Origin: Chryseobacterium herbae
GTDB taxonomy: Bacteria; Bacteroidota; Bacteroidia; Flavobacteriales; Weeksellaceae
Length of the DNA: 64,000 nt
NCBI RefSeq assembly: GCF_025154075.1
Contig: NZ_JAOAMU010000008.1
Span: forward strand, 204,964 to 268,963
Direction: 5' to 3'
Shown here: piece by piece, positions 25,183 through 33,542 of the stretch
How positions within the stretch are numbered: the stretch's first letter is position 1
Layout of the letters: every line of letters starts with the position of its first letter
The notes under the pieces: model-generated
Told to the model about the DNA's origin: nothing
What the model saw: the letters and a program-made list of their open reading frames with translations, nothing else
The model's database searches: none
Position numbers and translations under genes: made by a program

Positions 25183-25482
25183 ATGTCACAAAAATTTCAG
25201 GAAATCATCAATTCGGAAAGACCGGTACTTATTGACTTTTTTGCCACGTGGTGTCAGCCATGTAAAGTACAGTCATCCGTTTTAAATACCGTAAAAGAAA
25301 ATATAGGCGAAGGAGCCAGAATCATTAAGGTAGATGTAGACCAATATCCGGCTTTGGCTGCTCAATACGGAGTAAGAGGTGTTCCTACCCTTGCTATCTT
25401 CAAAAATGGTGAACTCTTATGGAAAGAAAGCGGTGTACATGACGTGAATTCACTTACGGAACTGCTTAAACAATATGCTTAA
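25183..25482 (+). CDS. Thioredoxin
   Basis: A 99-residue thioredoxin with the active site WCQPC (DFFATWCQPCK, about residues 17-27) and the cis-Pro motif GVRGVPTLAIF. The central Gly/Pro of the usual WCGPC is Gln, as in several Bacteroidota copies. I choose MSQKFQE (ATG 25183); eleven further codons upstream (MNPDGLQ) are open but do not belong to the fold. Placement 60 nt after the rhodanese lipoprotein suggests that it reduces persulfide or thiosulfate intermediates made by its neighbours. Confidence 0.87.
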   Translation: MSQKFQEIINSERPVLIDFFATWCQPCKVQSSVLNTVKENIGEGARIIKVDVDQYPALAAQYGVRGVPTLAIFKNGELLWKESGVHDVNSLTELLKQYA

Positions 25483-25492
25483 TCAGGCCGAG

Positions 25493-25530
25493 ACTAAGGT
25501 TTAGATTCATATTAAAGTCTAAACCTTAGT
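25493..25530. terminator. Strong bidirectional terminator between convergent genes
   Basis: ACTAAGGTTTAGA (25493-25505) and TCTAAACCTTAGT (25518-25530) pair perfectly over 13 bp with a 12-nt loop. It separates the thioredoxin from the convergent omega-amidase. Confidence 0.75.
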
Positions 25531-25542
25531 TTCAATCTGCTA

Positions 25543-26295
25543 CTATAATTCAATTGAAAATTTATCTCTGTCATTCAGAAACTGAAAATGCTGTCTGAAA
25601 TCTTTTAATTCATCTATATTCAACTCTGCAGAGATTATATTTCCGGTCTTTTGAGAAATTTCTGTCCCATCGGCAAAAAAGCAGTGTGAACTTTCCTGAT
25701 AAAAAAGATCATTCCCATCTGTTCCAATTCGATTTAAACCAAAAACAAAAGACAGGTTTTCTATTGCTCTTGCTTTTAAAAGATGCTCCCAGGCTCCTAC
25801 TCTCTTTTCAGGCCAGTTGGCAATATATAAAACCGCATCATAGTCGTCATTATTCCTTGCAAAAACCGGAAAACGAAGATCATAGCACACCTGCAGCAGG
25901 ATCCTGAATCCTTTATAATTCACAATCATTCTTTTATGTCCCGGACTATACACTTTATCTTCTCCTGAAAAAGAAAACAGATGTCTTTTATCGTAGAAAA
26001 AACTTTCAGAATCAGGCTGTACAAAGTACATTCTGTTGTAAAAATGGCCTCCTTGCTCTACTGGAGCACTTCCACAGAACGCTGCATTTTTTTCTTTTGC
26101 CATTTTCTTCAGAAACTCCAGAGATTCTTCATGTCTGTCCGAAACTTCAGCCGCATCCATACAAAAACCGGTAGAGAACATTTCAGGAAGAAGGAAAATA
26201 TCCGCGTCCACATCTTTAAAGTGTTCTTCGATCAATTGAAAATTTTTGTCTTTATTTTTCCAGACAATATCTAAATTAAGTCCTGCTATTCTCAT
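25543..26295 (-). CDS. Nitrilase-family omega-amidase (Nit2/YafV-like)
   Basis: Carbon-nitrogen hydrolase, probably hydrolysing alpha-ketoglutaramate or related omega-amides. The 250-residue protein has the Glu-Lys-Cys triad in ordered blocks: FLLPEMFSTGF (Glu), FYDKRHLFSFSGE (Lys) and LLQVCYDLRFPVFAR (Cys). Length and the opening MRIAGLNLDIVWKNKDKN match YafV-type amidases. It stands alone in minus orientation, convergent with the persulfide genes, which fits a housekeeping metabolite-repair role. Confidence 0.87.
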   Translation of the reverse strand: MRIAGLNLDIVWKNKDKNFQLIEEHFKDVDADIFLLPEMFSTGFCMDAAEVSDRHEESLEFLKKMAKEKNAAFCGSAPVEQGGHFYNRMYFVQPDSESFFYDKRHLFSFSGEDKVYSPGHKRMIVNYKGFRILLQVCYDLRFPVFARNNDDYDAVLYIANWPEKRVGAWEHLLKARAIENLSFVFGLNRIGTDGNDLFYQESSHCFFADGTEISQKTGNIISAELNIDELKDFRQHFQFLNDRDKFSIEL

Positions 26296-26348
26296 AAACT
26301 TTGTTAAATAACTTCAATAAAAATACGATTTTCAAATGATTTCGGTTC

Positions 26349-26356
26349 TATTTTTG
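26349..26356 (+). promoter_or_regulatory. Possible -7 box for the DUF6646 gene
   Basis: TATTTTTG matches TAnnTTTG, 45 nt before the ATG; no convincing -33 TTTG. Confidence 0.35.
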
Positions 26357-26401
26357 ATGAGAATATTTTTCATTATTATCATTTAATAAAAAGTAAAGTT
26401 T

Positions 26402-26842
26402 ATGAAGAAATTGTTTTTTGTGTTGATGATCGCTTTTTTCGGAACGGCAGCCAACGCTCAGGCTTATACAGGAAAAGGAGACCAGAAAATTCAGCTGGGA
26501 CTGAGTGCATGGGGTTATGGAACGGGAGTTACGGGAACTTATGACTATGGGTTGAACAAACTTATTTCGGTTGGCGCCGGGCTTAATGCGTATTTTGGTG
26601 ACTATAAAGATAATGACAAAGACAACCGTGTTTTTGTTTTCGGAAGACTGAATTTTCACCTTCAGGAAGCTCTTGATCTGCCTTCCAAATGGGACATCTA
26701 TCCCGGTGTAGACGTAGGAGTGCTGGGCAAGGATTTTGGAATCGGGGCGCACATTGGAGCCCGTTACTTTTTCACAGAGAAAGTGGGCGTTTTTGCAGAA
26801 GTAGGCAACAACGGCAGTATCGGTGTTTCTTTCAATCTGTAA
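26402..26842 (+). CDS. DUF6646 family outer-membrane-like protein
   Basis: A 146-residue exported protein with signal peptide MKKLFFVLMIAFFGTAANA. The mature part alternates short beta strands with Gly-rich turns (IQLGLSAWGYGTGVTGTYDYG, ISVGAGLNAYFGDY, GIGAHIGARYFFTEKVGVFAEVG, GSIGVSFNL) and ends in an aromatic/hydrophobic strand, as in small eight-stranded outer-membrane barrels. It matches the DUF6646 group of flavobacteria; no function is known. It begins the series of plus-strand genes. Confidence 0.75.
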   Translation: MKKLFFVLMIAFFGTAANAQAYTGKGDQKIQLGLSAWGYGTGVTGTYDYGLNKLISVGAGLNAYFGDYKDNDKDNRVFVFGRLNFHLQEALDLPSKWDIYPGVDVGVLGKDFGIGAHIGARYFFTEKVGVFAEVGNNGSIGVSFNL

Positions 26843-26861
26843 TATCCGCTAAATATATGAC

Positions 26862-26890
26862 AAAGCTTCTCATTTAGAGGGGCTTTTTTA
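26862..26890 (+). terminator. Rho-independent terminator after DUF6646
   Basis: AAAGCTTCTC (26862-26871) pairs with GAGGGGCTTT (26877-26886) using two G-U pairs, then T residues. The wobble pairs suit plus-strand RNA. Confidence 0.6.
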
Positions 26891-26945
26891 TTTGGCATAG
26901 TTTTGATAATTGTTACCTTTGCAAATTAAAATCTAAAATTTATTA

Positions 26946-28427
26946 ATGGAATTAGCAATCAAGATTTTCCAGTTCATACTAAGTATTTCTATTTTAGTGG
27001 TTCTTCATGAGCTTGGACACTTTTTACCGGCAAAATGGTTTAAGACCAGAGCTGAGAAATTCTTCCTGTTTTTCGATCCATGGATTTCGATCTTTTCAAT
27101 GAAGAAGATCAACGGAAAATGGCAGTATAAATTTCTTTCCAAAAACCTTCCGGATACAGAAACTATCGTGGTAGACGGAAAAGAAAAGGAAGTTCCTATC
27201 GATATATCAAAACTTCCTGACAACGACTGGAGAAAACATCCGGAGCAGACGAAATACGGAATCGGATGGCTTCCATTCGGTGGTTACGTGAAAATCGCCG
27301 GAATGATCGACGAAAGTATGGACACCGAGCAGATGAAAAAGCCTGCAGAGTCTTGGGAATTCAGATCAAAACCGGCATGGCAGAGACTGATCATTATGCT
27401 TGGAGGCGTTACGGTTAACTTTTTCCTGGCGTGGATCATTTTCGGATGTCTTTCGTTTTTCAACGGGGAAACCTCTTTTGACACCACAAGAGTTGAGGCA
27501 CCGATGCATTATACCAGTATTGCAAAAGCAATGGGCTTTGAGGATGGTGATAAGATCTTAAAAGTAGACGGAAAAGTTCAGAACAATCTGGATAAACTGT
27601 CTTTAGATATTTTATTGAGCGACCAGGTAACGGTTTTAAGAAAAGGTCAGGATGTTACTTTTAACACGAATGACGACGGAAAAGCACTGGCTTTCAAAGA
27701 CGAAAACCCAAGAGCATTCCTTACGCCGAGATATGCGCCGGTAATTGACACTATTGTGAATCCTAAAACGGCTGAAGCAGGTTTAAAAATAGGAGATCAG
27801 GTAGCCTCAGTAAACGGTCAGAAAATCAGTTATTATGACGAGTTTCAAAGTGCTGTTGTAAAAAATGCAGGAAAGACCATTAATGTGGAGGTAATCAGAG
27901 CTGGTGCAGTGCAGCCTCTAAGCCTTGAGGTTTCTAAGGAAGGTACTCTAGGAATTGTTTCTTATAAGCAGCTTCAAAAATATGCCAATACGCAGCATTT
28001 CACTTTCGTGCAGTCTATCGGAAGAGGGTTTACGAGAAGTATCGAAAGCTTAACGTATCAGGTAAAGCAGTTTAAACTGGTATTCAACAAAAAAGTTCAG
28101 GGATATAAGAAAGTGGGAGGTCCGCTAGCAATCATCAAGAATATGCCGGTAGAGAAGTCGAAAGACGGATCTGTATCAGTGAACTGGAGTATGTTCTGGA
28201 GTTTTACAGCGATGTTCTCTGTATGGTTGGCATTCCTAAACCTGATTCCTATCCCGGGTCTTGACGGTGGACATGTATTATTTACGCTATGGGAAGTGAT
28301 TACGGGGAAACCTGTTCCTCAGAAAGTGTTGGAAAATGCACAAATGATCGGGGTTATCTTCCTGTTAGGATTGATGTTACTGATCTTCGGAAGCGACATT
28401 TTCAAAGCAGTGACCGGCAGTTTATAA
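26946..28427 (+). CDS. rseP: RIP metalloprotease RseP (site-2 protease)
   Basis: Intramembrane zinc protease that cleaves anti-sigma factors and signal-peptide remnants. The 493-residue protein has the zinc site HELGH at residues 21-25 inside the first TM helix, periplasmic PDZ modules (about 180-245 and 250-330), and the third zinc ligand region NLIPIPGLDGGH in the C-terminal TM bundle. The GYVKIAGM segment after TM1 is the family's beta strand. Length is normal. It is followed at once by a tRNA-Asn gene. Confidence 0.93.
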   Translation: MELAIKIFQFILSISILVVLHELGHFLPAKWFKTRAEKFFLFFDPWISIFSMKKINGKWQYKFLSKNLPDTETIVVDGKEKEVPIDISKLPDNDWRKHPEQTKYGIGWLPFGGYVKIAGMIDESMDTEQMKKPAESWEFRSKPAWQRLIIMLGGVTVNFFLAWIIFGCLSFFNGETSFDTTRVEAPMHYTSIAKAMGFEDGDKILKVDGKVQNNLDKLSLDILLSDQVTVLRKGQDVTFNTNDDGKALAFKDENPRAFLTPRYAPVIDTIVNPKTAEAGLKIGDQVASVNGQKISYYDEFQSAVVKNAGKTINVEVIRAGAVQPLSLEVSKEGTLGIVSYKQLQKYANTQHFTFVQSIGRGFTRSIESLTYQVKQFKLVFNKKVQGYKKVGGPLAIIKNMPVEKSKDGSVSVNWSMFWSFTAMFSVWLAFLNLIPIPGLDGGHVLFTLWEVITGKPVPQKVLENAQMIGVIFLLGLMLLIFGSDIFKAVTGSL

Positions 28428-28454
28428 TTTTTTTGAAATTTTTTCTAAAAAATA

Positions 28455-28486
28455 TTTGTAAGGTATAAATATTCGTCCTATATTTG
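28455..28486 (+). promoter_or_regulatory. Promoter of the first tRNA-Asn
   Basis: TTTG (28455-28458), a 20-nt spacer and TATATTTG (28479-28486), an exact Bacteroidota promoter, 22 nt before the tRNA. The second tRNA-Asn has the same boxes with the same spacer. Confidence 0.8.
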
Positions 28487-28508
28487 CACCACTTAAAACA
28501 AAGGACAT

Positions 28509-28582
28509 TCCTCCTTAGCTCAGTTGGTTAGAGCATCTGACTGTTAATCAGAGGGTCGCTGGTTCGAGCCCAGCAGGAGGAG
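28509..28582 (+). tRNA. tRNA-Asn (GTT), copy 1
   Basis: A 74-nt cloverleaf. Acceptor arms TCCTCCT and AGGAGGA; D-arm AGCTCAGTTGGTTAGAGC; anticodon stem TCTGA/TCAGA with loop CTGTTAA giving anticodon GTT (Asn); T-arm CTGGTTCGAGCCCAG; discriminator G. CCA follows in the genome (28583-28585), probably by chance since copy 2 lacks it. It is identical in its mature sequence to the copy at 32834. Confidence 0.95.
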
Positions 28583-28594
28583 CCATTAAGGCTA

Positions 28595-28627
28595 AACACT
28601 TACATTCATTTGTAGGTGTTTTTTTTG
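28595..28627 (+). terminator. Terminator of tRNA-Asn copy 1
   Basis: AACACTTACA (28595-28604) and TGTAGGTGTT (28611-28620) form a 10-bp stem (G-U allowed), followed by a run of T. Confidence 0.75.
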
Positions 28628-28710
28628 CTTTAAACTTTTCAGATTTGAGAAATCAATTATATCTTAGCATTAAATAATACTTAAATAGGGTGTAAATCTC
28701 AAATTATTTC

Positions 28711-31700
28711 ATGAAAAAACTTTATATATCATTATTAACAGCCTTTTCCATCATTCAGATTTCAGCACAGGAAAAGTCTTATTTCTTATCAAGTCCTTCC
28801 CTTAGTCCCGACGGAAAAACAGCCTACTTCGCTTATGACGGAGATATCTGGAAAGTAGACTCTAATGGAGGAAATGCAGCCAGAATCACGGCTTTAGACG
28901 GAGAGGAAATTAATCCCCGTATTTCTCCCGACGGAAAATGGCTGGCATTCAGCTCCAATCAGTATGGTAATTATGACGTTTACGTAATGCCTGTAGAAGG
29001 TGGAACGATTAAACAACTTACCTTCCACACCGGAAAAGATGAAATAGAAAACTGGGGATGGGATAGTAAAACCATTTATTTTACCTCAAGCAGGAATAAT
29101 AATTTTGGAAGTTTTAAAACAACTATCGAAGGAAAAACTCCACAAAAGCTTTTCAACAATTACTTTAATAACACCAGCGGGATCGCCGAAACTCCTGCAG
29201 GAGAATATCTTTTCACAAGCTCTTCAGAAGCTGCCAATCAAACACACCGTAAGCGTTATAAAGGAGAAAATAACCCTGACATCCTGGGATACAATCCACA
29301 GAATAATTCTTTCAAACCATACACGAATTATGAAGGAAAAGATTTCAACCCAAGTGTTGATAAAAACGGCGCTATTTACTTTATCTCCGATGAGAATAAC
29401 AATGAATACAACCTTTATCAGATTGAAAACGGCAAAAACACACCGCTGACCCAATTTGACACTTCTATAAAAAAACCTTTTGTTTCTGCAAACGGATCCA
29501 AAGTCATATTCGAAAAGGATTATCAGCTCTATATTTACGATGTTGCCACTAAAAGCACAAAGACTCTTGACATCAGCCTGAACACCAATAAAACATTGGA
29601 AAAAGAGCAAAATTTCAGTGTTGAAAATAACATTTCCTATTATAATGTTTCACCGGATGGTAAAAAGATGGCATTTGTAAGCCGCGGCGTTCTCTTCGTT
29701 TCTGATATTGAAGGAAAATTTACGCAACAAATTTCCAATGGAAAGGAACGTGTCATGGAAGTAAAATGGCTGAAAGACAATCGTACTCTACTTTTTAGCC
29801 AGACGGACAAAGGCTATCAGAACTGGTTTAGTATTGCAGCAGACGGAAAGGGTCAACCCAAACAATTAACCCATGATTTACGCAATAATCGCAACATTAC
29901 CCTAAACAATGATCTTTCAAAAGCAGTTTATCTAAGCGGCCGTGATGAAGTAAGAATAATGGATCTGAAAAGTTCCACTTCTACCACTATTGTAAAAGAT
30001 GAAATCTGGGCTTTCCAAAATTCAAAACCTTCTTTTTCTCCTAATAGCGAATATGTACTATTCTCCGCGAAAAGGAATTTCGAACTGGATATTCTCATTT
30101 ATAACATCAAAAAAAGCCAGACTATAAATCTTACCAATACCGGTGTTTCGGAAGAAGATCCTTTCTGGTCTCCCAATGGCAAATACATTTACTTCAGCAG
30201 CGACAGAACCAATCCGTCTTACCCTTTAGGGATGCAAAAGTCCAATATTTACCGGATGGCCCTGGACTGGTTTGACGAACCTTACAAATCTGAGAAATTC
30301 GACAAGCTTTTCATTGAAGAAAAAAAATCCACCGAAACAGCAAAAGACACCAAAGAGAAAAAAGACGAAAAGAAGGACAAAAAGAAAGAAAAAGAGCCCA
30401 TTATAAAGGAACTGAAGGTTAACCCGGAAAACACGCTGGAAAGAATCGAATTGGTTACCGACAGATACGGATATCAGGATGATCCTACGGTTTTTGTTGA
30501 CGACAAGAAAGAGATTTTATTGTTTAATTCCAATCAGGATAATGGTAAAAAGCAGCTATTCAAAAAAGTTTTTACTGATTTTGAGCCTGCAAAATCTGAG
30601 AAAGTCTTCGATAAAGAAGCTTCCAATATTACCCGAATTGAAAAAAATGTTTTTGCCTTAATAGAAGGTAATATTTACAAAACGACACTGGACGCATTAA
30701 AGCCGGAAAAAATTAATATTCAGTATACTTTTGATAAGGATCTGGCATCCGAATTCACTCAAATGTATGATGAAGCCTGGACAGGAGTCGATGAAAATTT
30801 TTACGATGAAAATTTTCACGACATTAACTGGAAAGCGAAAAAAGAACAGTATGCTAAATATCTTCCGTACGTAAATAACAGAAACGATCTTCGAATTTTA
30901 TTGAATGATCTTTTGGGTGAACTTAATTCTTCACACACCGGGTTTTCTTCGTCCGGAAAAGAGGAAACCAGATATCTGAACTATTTTACCAATGAAACCG
31001 GAATTATATTTAAAAGAGACCAGCCTTATTCCGTAGAAAGCATTGTACGAAAATCTCCGGCATTCCGCACTGGTGTTGATATTAAACCAGGAGATCAACT
31101 TGTTGCCGTGAACGGAAAAAATGTTGATTCCAGCGAAAACCGTGAAGCCTATTTCACAAGTCCTAAAAAACAGGATGAACTTATCCTTACTTTCAGCCGA
31201 AACGGGAAAAATATAACTACGAAAGTGCATCCGATTTCAAATATGGATCTAAAAGGACTGCTTTATGATGACTGGATATTCAACAACCGTCAACGTGTGA
31301 ATAAGCTTGGTGATAATCGTATTGCTTATTCATACATGAAAAACATGACCACTGACGAACTTGACCGCTTCCTTCTGGACATGGTAGAACAGGAAAACAG
31401 GAAAGATGCCGTCATCCTCGATCTGCGATATAACACCGGCGGAAATGTTCATGATAAAGTATTGAATTTCCTGGCTCAAAAGCCTTATCTGCAATGGAAA
31501 TACCGTGAAGGAAAAATGACTGCTCAGCCCAACTTTGCCCCTGCTGGAAAACCTATTGTTTTGCTTATTAACGAAGCCTCATTAAGCGATGCTGAATTGA
31601 CGGCAGCCGGCTTTAAAGCACTGAAACTGGGGAAAATTATCGGCCAGGATACCTATCGATGGATCATCTTTACTTCAGGGAAAAACCTTGTGGACGGCTC

Positions 31701-31872
31701 TTATTACAGACTTCCTTCTTGGGGAACCTACACCCTTGATGGACAGAATCTTGAAAAAACGGGTGTAAAACCGGATATTTATGTTAAAAATACTTTTCTG
31801 GACCGACAACAGGACAATGATCCCCAACTGGAACGGGCTGTTCAGGAAATACTAAAAGACTTAAAGAAATAA
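28711..31872 (+). CDS. Tricorn-like S41 protease (beta-propellers, PDZ, tail-specific protease fold)
   Basis: A 1053-residue exported protease with signal peptide MKKLYISLLTAFSIIQISA. Residues about 25-310 form a six-bladed PD40/WD-like propeller (SLSPDGKTAYFAYDGDIW, ISPDGKWLAFSS repeats); a second propeller covers about 310-650, with a Lys/Glu-rich insert near 540-565. Then come a C1 helical domain (about 690-760), a PDZ domain (FRTGVDIKPGDQLVAVNGK) and the S41 core with the nucleophile in LINEASLSDAEL and YNTGGNVHD. It matches bacterial tricorn proteases, which trim peptides to short products. It lies between two tRNA-Asn genes. Confidence 0.9.
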   Translation: MKKLYISLLTAFSIIQISAQEKSYFLSSPSLSPDGKTAYFAYDGDIWKVDSNGGNAARITALDGEEINPRISPDGKWLAFSSNQYGNYDVYVMPVEGGTIKQLTFHTGKDEIENWGWDSKTIYFTSSRNNNFGSFKTTIEGKTPQKLFNNYFNNTSGIAETPAGEYLFTSSSEAANQTHRKRYKGENNPDILGYNPQNNSFKPYTNYEGKDFNPSVDKNGAIYFISDENNNEYNLYQIENGKNTPLTQFDTSIKKPFVSANGSKVIFEKDYQLYIYDVATKSTKTLDISLNTNKTLEKEQNFSVENNISYYNVSPDGKKMAFVSRGVLFVSDIEGKFTQQISNGKERVMEVKWLKDNRTLLFSQTDKGYQNWFSIAADGKGQPKQLTHDLRNNRNITLNNDLSKAVYLSGRDEVRIMDLKSSTSTTIVKDEIWAFQNSKPSFSPNSEYVLFSAKRNFELDILIYNIKKSQTINLTNTGVSEEDPFWSPNGKYIYFSSDRTNPSYPLGMQKSNIYRMALDWFDEPYKSEKFDKLFIEEKKSTETAKDTKEKKDEKKDKKKEKEPIIKELKVNPENTLERIELVTDRYGYQDDPTVFVDDKKEILLFNSNQDNGKKQLFKKVFTDFEPAKSEKVFDKEASNITRIEKNVFALIEGNIYKTTLDALKPEKINIQYTFDKDLASEFTQMYDEAWTGVDENFYDENFHDINWKAKKEQYAKYLPYVNNRNDLRILLNDLLGELNSSHTGFSSSGKEETRYLNYFTNETGIIFKRDQPYSVESIVRKSPAFRTGVDIKPGDQLVAVNGKNVDSSENREAYFTSPKKQDELILTFSRNGKNITTKVHPISNMDLKGLLYDDWIFNNRQRVNKLGDNRIAYSYMKNMTTDELDRFLLDMVEQENRKDAVILDLRYNTGGNVHDKVLNFLAQKPYLQWKYREGKMTAQPNFAPAGKPIVLLINEASLSDAELTAAGFKALKLGKIIGQDTYRWIIFTSGKNLVDGSYYRLPSWGTYTLDGQNLEKTGVKPDIYVKNTFLDRQQDNDPQLERAVQEILKDLKK

Positions 31873-31897
31873 AAGCCTAAATGATAACATTTAAACA

Positions 31898-31927
31898 GGA
31901 ATGCCTTACGAGACATTCCCGTTTTTT
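31898..31927 (+). terminator. Terminator after the tricorn-like protease
   Basis: GGAATG (31898-31903) and CATTCC (31914-31919), then seven T. It falls inside the frame that would extend the next gene upstream, which argues against that extension. Confidence 0.7.
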
Positions 31928-31976
31928 TGCACATATTTTGCTTCATAAGGATTATAATACCAATCAACTACGCATC

Positions 31977-32696
31977 ATGTCCTATTTATCCCGGATTTAT
32001 TTAAAAGACGAACACCCTAAGGATTATCCTTTCAATCTCCCTTTTCTCAGCAATGGTTTAGACCTGAAACTTAAAAGCAATGTCACCTTTTTTGTTGGTG
32101 AGAATGGAATCGGTAAATCTACCTTACTGGAAGCCATTGCAGAAAAATGCGATTTCAATGCCGCAGGAGGCAGCCGGAATCACCGCTATGATTTTCATAA
32201 AACAGAATCCGGACTGTCAGATTATCTTACTCTCTCCTGGAAAACCAAGACCGCTCAGGGATTTTTCATGAGAGCCGAGAGTTTTTTCAACTTCGCCACC
32301 TACATTGATGAAGTCGCCAAAGAGGATAGAAGAGTTCTGGACGCATATGGAGGGAAATCCCTACATCAACAGTCTCATGGCGAAGCTTTCCTGTCATTAT
32401 TCCATAATCACTTCCAGAATGGCCTTTATATCCTTGATGAGCCTGAGTCTGCACTATCCCCACAAAGACAGCTTTCATTATTATCCATCATTCACAAGCT
32501 GGAGAAAGCAGGAAAAGCTCAGTTCATTATTTCCACTCATTCACCAATTCTAATGTGTTATCCAGGCTCAGAAATTTATTTACTGGACGATAAAATTCAA
32601 CAGACAAATTATAAAGAAACCGAACATTATCAGTTAACAAAGAATTTTTTAGAATCTCCGGAACACTATTTCCGTCATTTATTTGAAGATTATTAG
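31977..32696 (+). CDS. ABC-type AAA family ATPase
   Basis: A 239-residue stand-alone P-loop ATPase of the SMC/ABC type. Walker A is VGENGIGKSTL (about residue 36), with a degenerate signature SLHQQSHGEAFL and Walker B LYILDEPESALSPQRQ, then the switch His in FIISTHSPILM. It resembles the single-chain ATPases found in many bacteria whose partners are unknown; no transporter subunit or nuclease is adjacent. The ATG at 31977 (MSYLSRIYL) is chosen because a terminator precedes it, although the frame is open from 31881. Confidence 0.82.
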   Translation: MSYLSRIYLKDEHPKDYPFNLPFLSNGLDLKLKSNVTFFVGENGIGKSTLLEAIAEKCDFNAAGGSRNHRYDFHKTESGLSDYLTLSWKTKTAQGFFMRAESFFNFATYIDEVAKEDRRVLDAYGGKSLHQQSHGEAFLSLFHNHFQNGLYILDEPESALSPQRQLSLLSIIHKLEKAGKAQFIISTHSPILMCYPGSEIYLLDDKIQQTNYKETEHYQLTKNFLESPEHYFRHLFEDY

Positions 32697-32778
32697 AGTT
32701 AAATAAAAAAGCGGTTGAAATATTTCTACCTGAAATTCAACATTTTTAGTCAAAATCGGCCGTTAATTAAGGATAAAA

Positions 32779-32810
32779 TTTGCCTGATATTAATATTCCT
32801 TTTATATTTG
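32779..32810 (+). promoter_or_regulatory. Promoter of the second tRNA-Asn
   Basis: TTTG (32779-32782), 20-nt spacer, TATATTTG (32803-32810), the same architecture as copy 1. Confidence 0.8.
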
Positions 32811-32833
32811 CAGCACCTTAAACAGAGGAAAAT

Positions 32834-32907
32834 TCCTCCTTAGCTCAGTTGGTTAGAGCATCTGACTGTTAATCAGAGGGTCGCTGGTTCGAGCCCAGCA
32901 GGAGGAG
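32834..32907 (+). tRNA. tRNA-Asn (GTT), copy 2
   Basis: Identical over 74 nt to the tRNA at 28509: arms TCCTCCT/AGGAGGA, loop CTGTTAA with anticodon GTT, and the same T-arm. Here CTA, not CCA, follows the discriminator, so the CCA end must be added after transcription. Confidence 0.95.
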
Positions 32908-32911
32908 CTAA

Positions 32912-32940
32912 AAGACTTACAGAAATGTAGGTCTTTTTTT
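32912..32940 (+). terminator. Terminator of tRNA-Asn copy 2
   Basis: AAGACTTACA (32912-32921) and TGTAGGTCTT (32926-32935), 10 bp with a 4-nt loop and a T run. The arms TTACA/TGTAGG are shared with the copy 1 terminator. Confidence 0.75.
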
Positions 32941-32966
32941 ATGCCCTGAAACCAGCATTCATAGAC

Positions 32967-33540
32967 TGTGGAAAACATCCACTTACTCTAAAAAGATTTC
33001 TCATTCCTTCACTTTTCCACAAAACAGCAAAAATGTTAGCTATTTCTTTTTTTTACAATAACTATAAAATCCACAATTCAAGATTTATGACTTGTGGAAA
33101 AACATTTCATATACAAATAATAGACTGAAAACAAAACCTTTAGCATTGTTAATAACCTGTGGAAAAATTCTTAAGAAGATATGAGTATATCATGGAGAAC
33201 ACTTTATAAATCCGTGGAAAAAATGTGAATAGCATGTCAGAAACCTGTGAAAAACCCATTAATAAAGGATTTAAAAGCGTTGAAAAATTGTGGAAAAGAT
33301 GTGAGTAGCCGAAATCAACTGAAATAGTAAATCCACATTTTTATATTCTTCATTTTACTCTTCGGCTGTGTTTATTTTGTTATGAAATGCATTCCTATTA
33401 AGTAATTAATTATCACAATCTTTTACTGTTATTTTCGTTACATTTGTAGTTTTGTGATTTTTCATAGAAAACGTTAAAAAAATATAATCTTTTTTAAAAA
33501 AACAGCACGCTTTTTGTTTGTGCTAATTGCCTGAAGAACC
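32967..33540. other. oriC: Candidate chromosomal replication origin (DnaA-box cluster plus AT-rich region)
   Basis: Within about 330 nt of non-coding DNA there are six matches to the relaxed DnaA box TTWTNCACA. Five are TTTTCCACA or its complement: 32967-32975, 33013-33021, 33093-33101, 33158-33166 and 33289-33297. The sixth is TTTTTCACA at 33246-33254. A near match lies at 33213-33221 (CGTGGAAAA), and TCCACA cores occur at 33070 and 33332. All but the second exact box read TGTGG or TGTGA on the plus strand. To the right (about 33370-33530) is a very AT-rich stretch that could be the unwinding element. The following gene's promoter (TACATTTG, 33439-33446) lies inside it. Confidence 0.7.
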
Positions 33541-33542
33541 AA

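Noticed and set aside
26348..26752. Minus-strand frame of 134 codons
   Set aside because: It is antisense to the DUF6646 gene, which has a clear signal peptide and beta-strand pattern.
31881..31976. Longer N-terminus of the AAA ATPase
   Set aside because: A stem-loop with a T run lies within it, and the conserved part starts at MSYLSRIYL.
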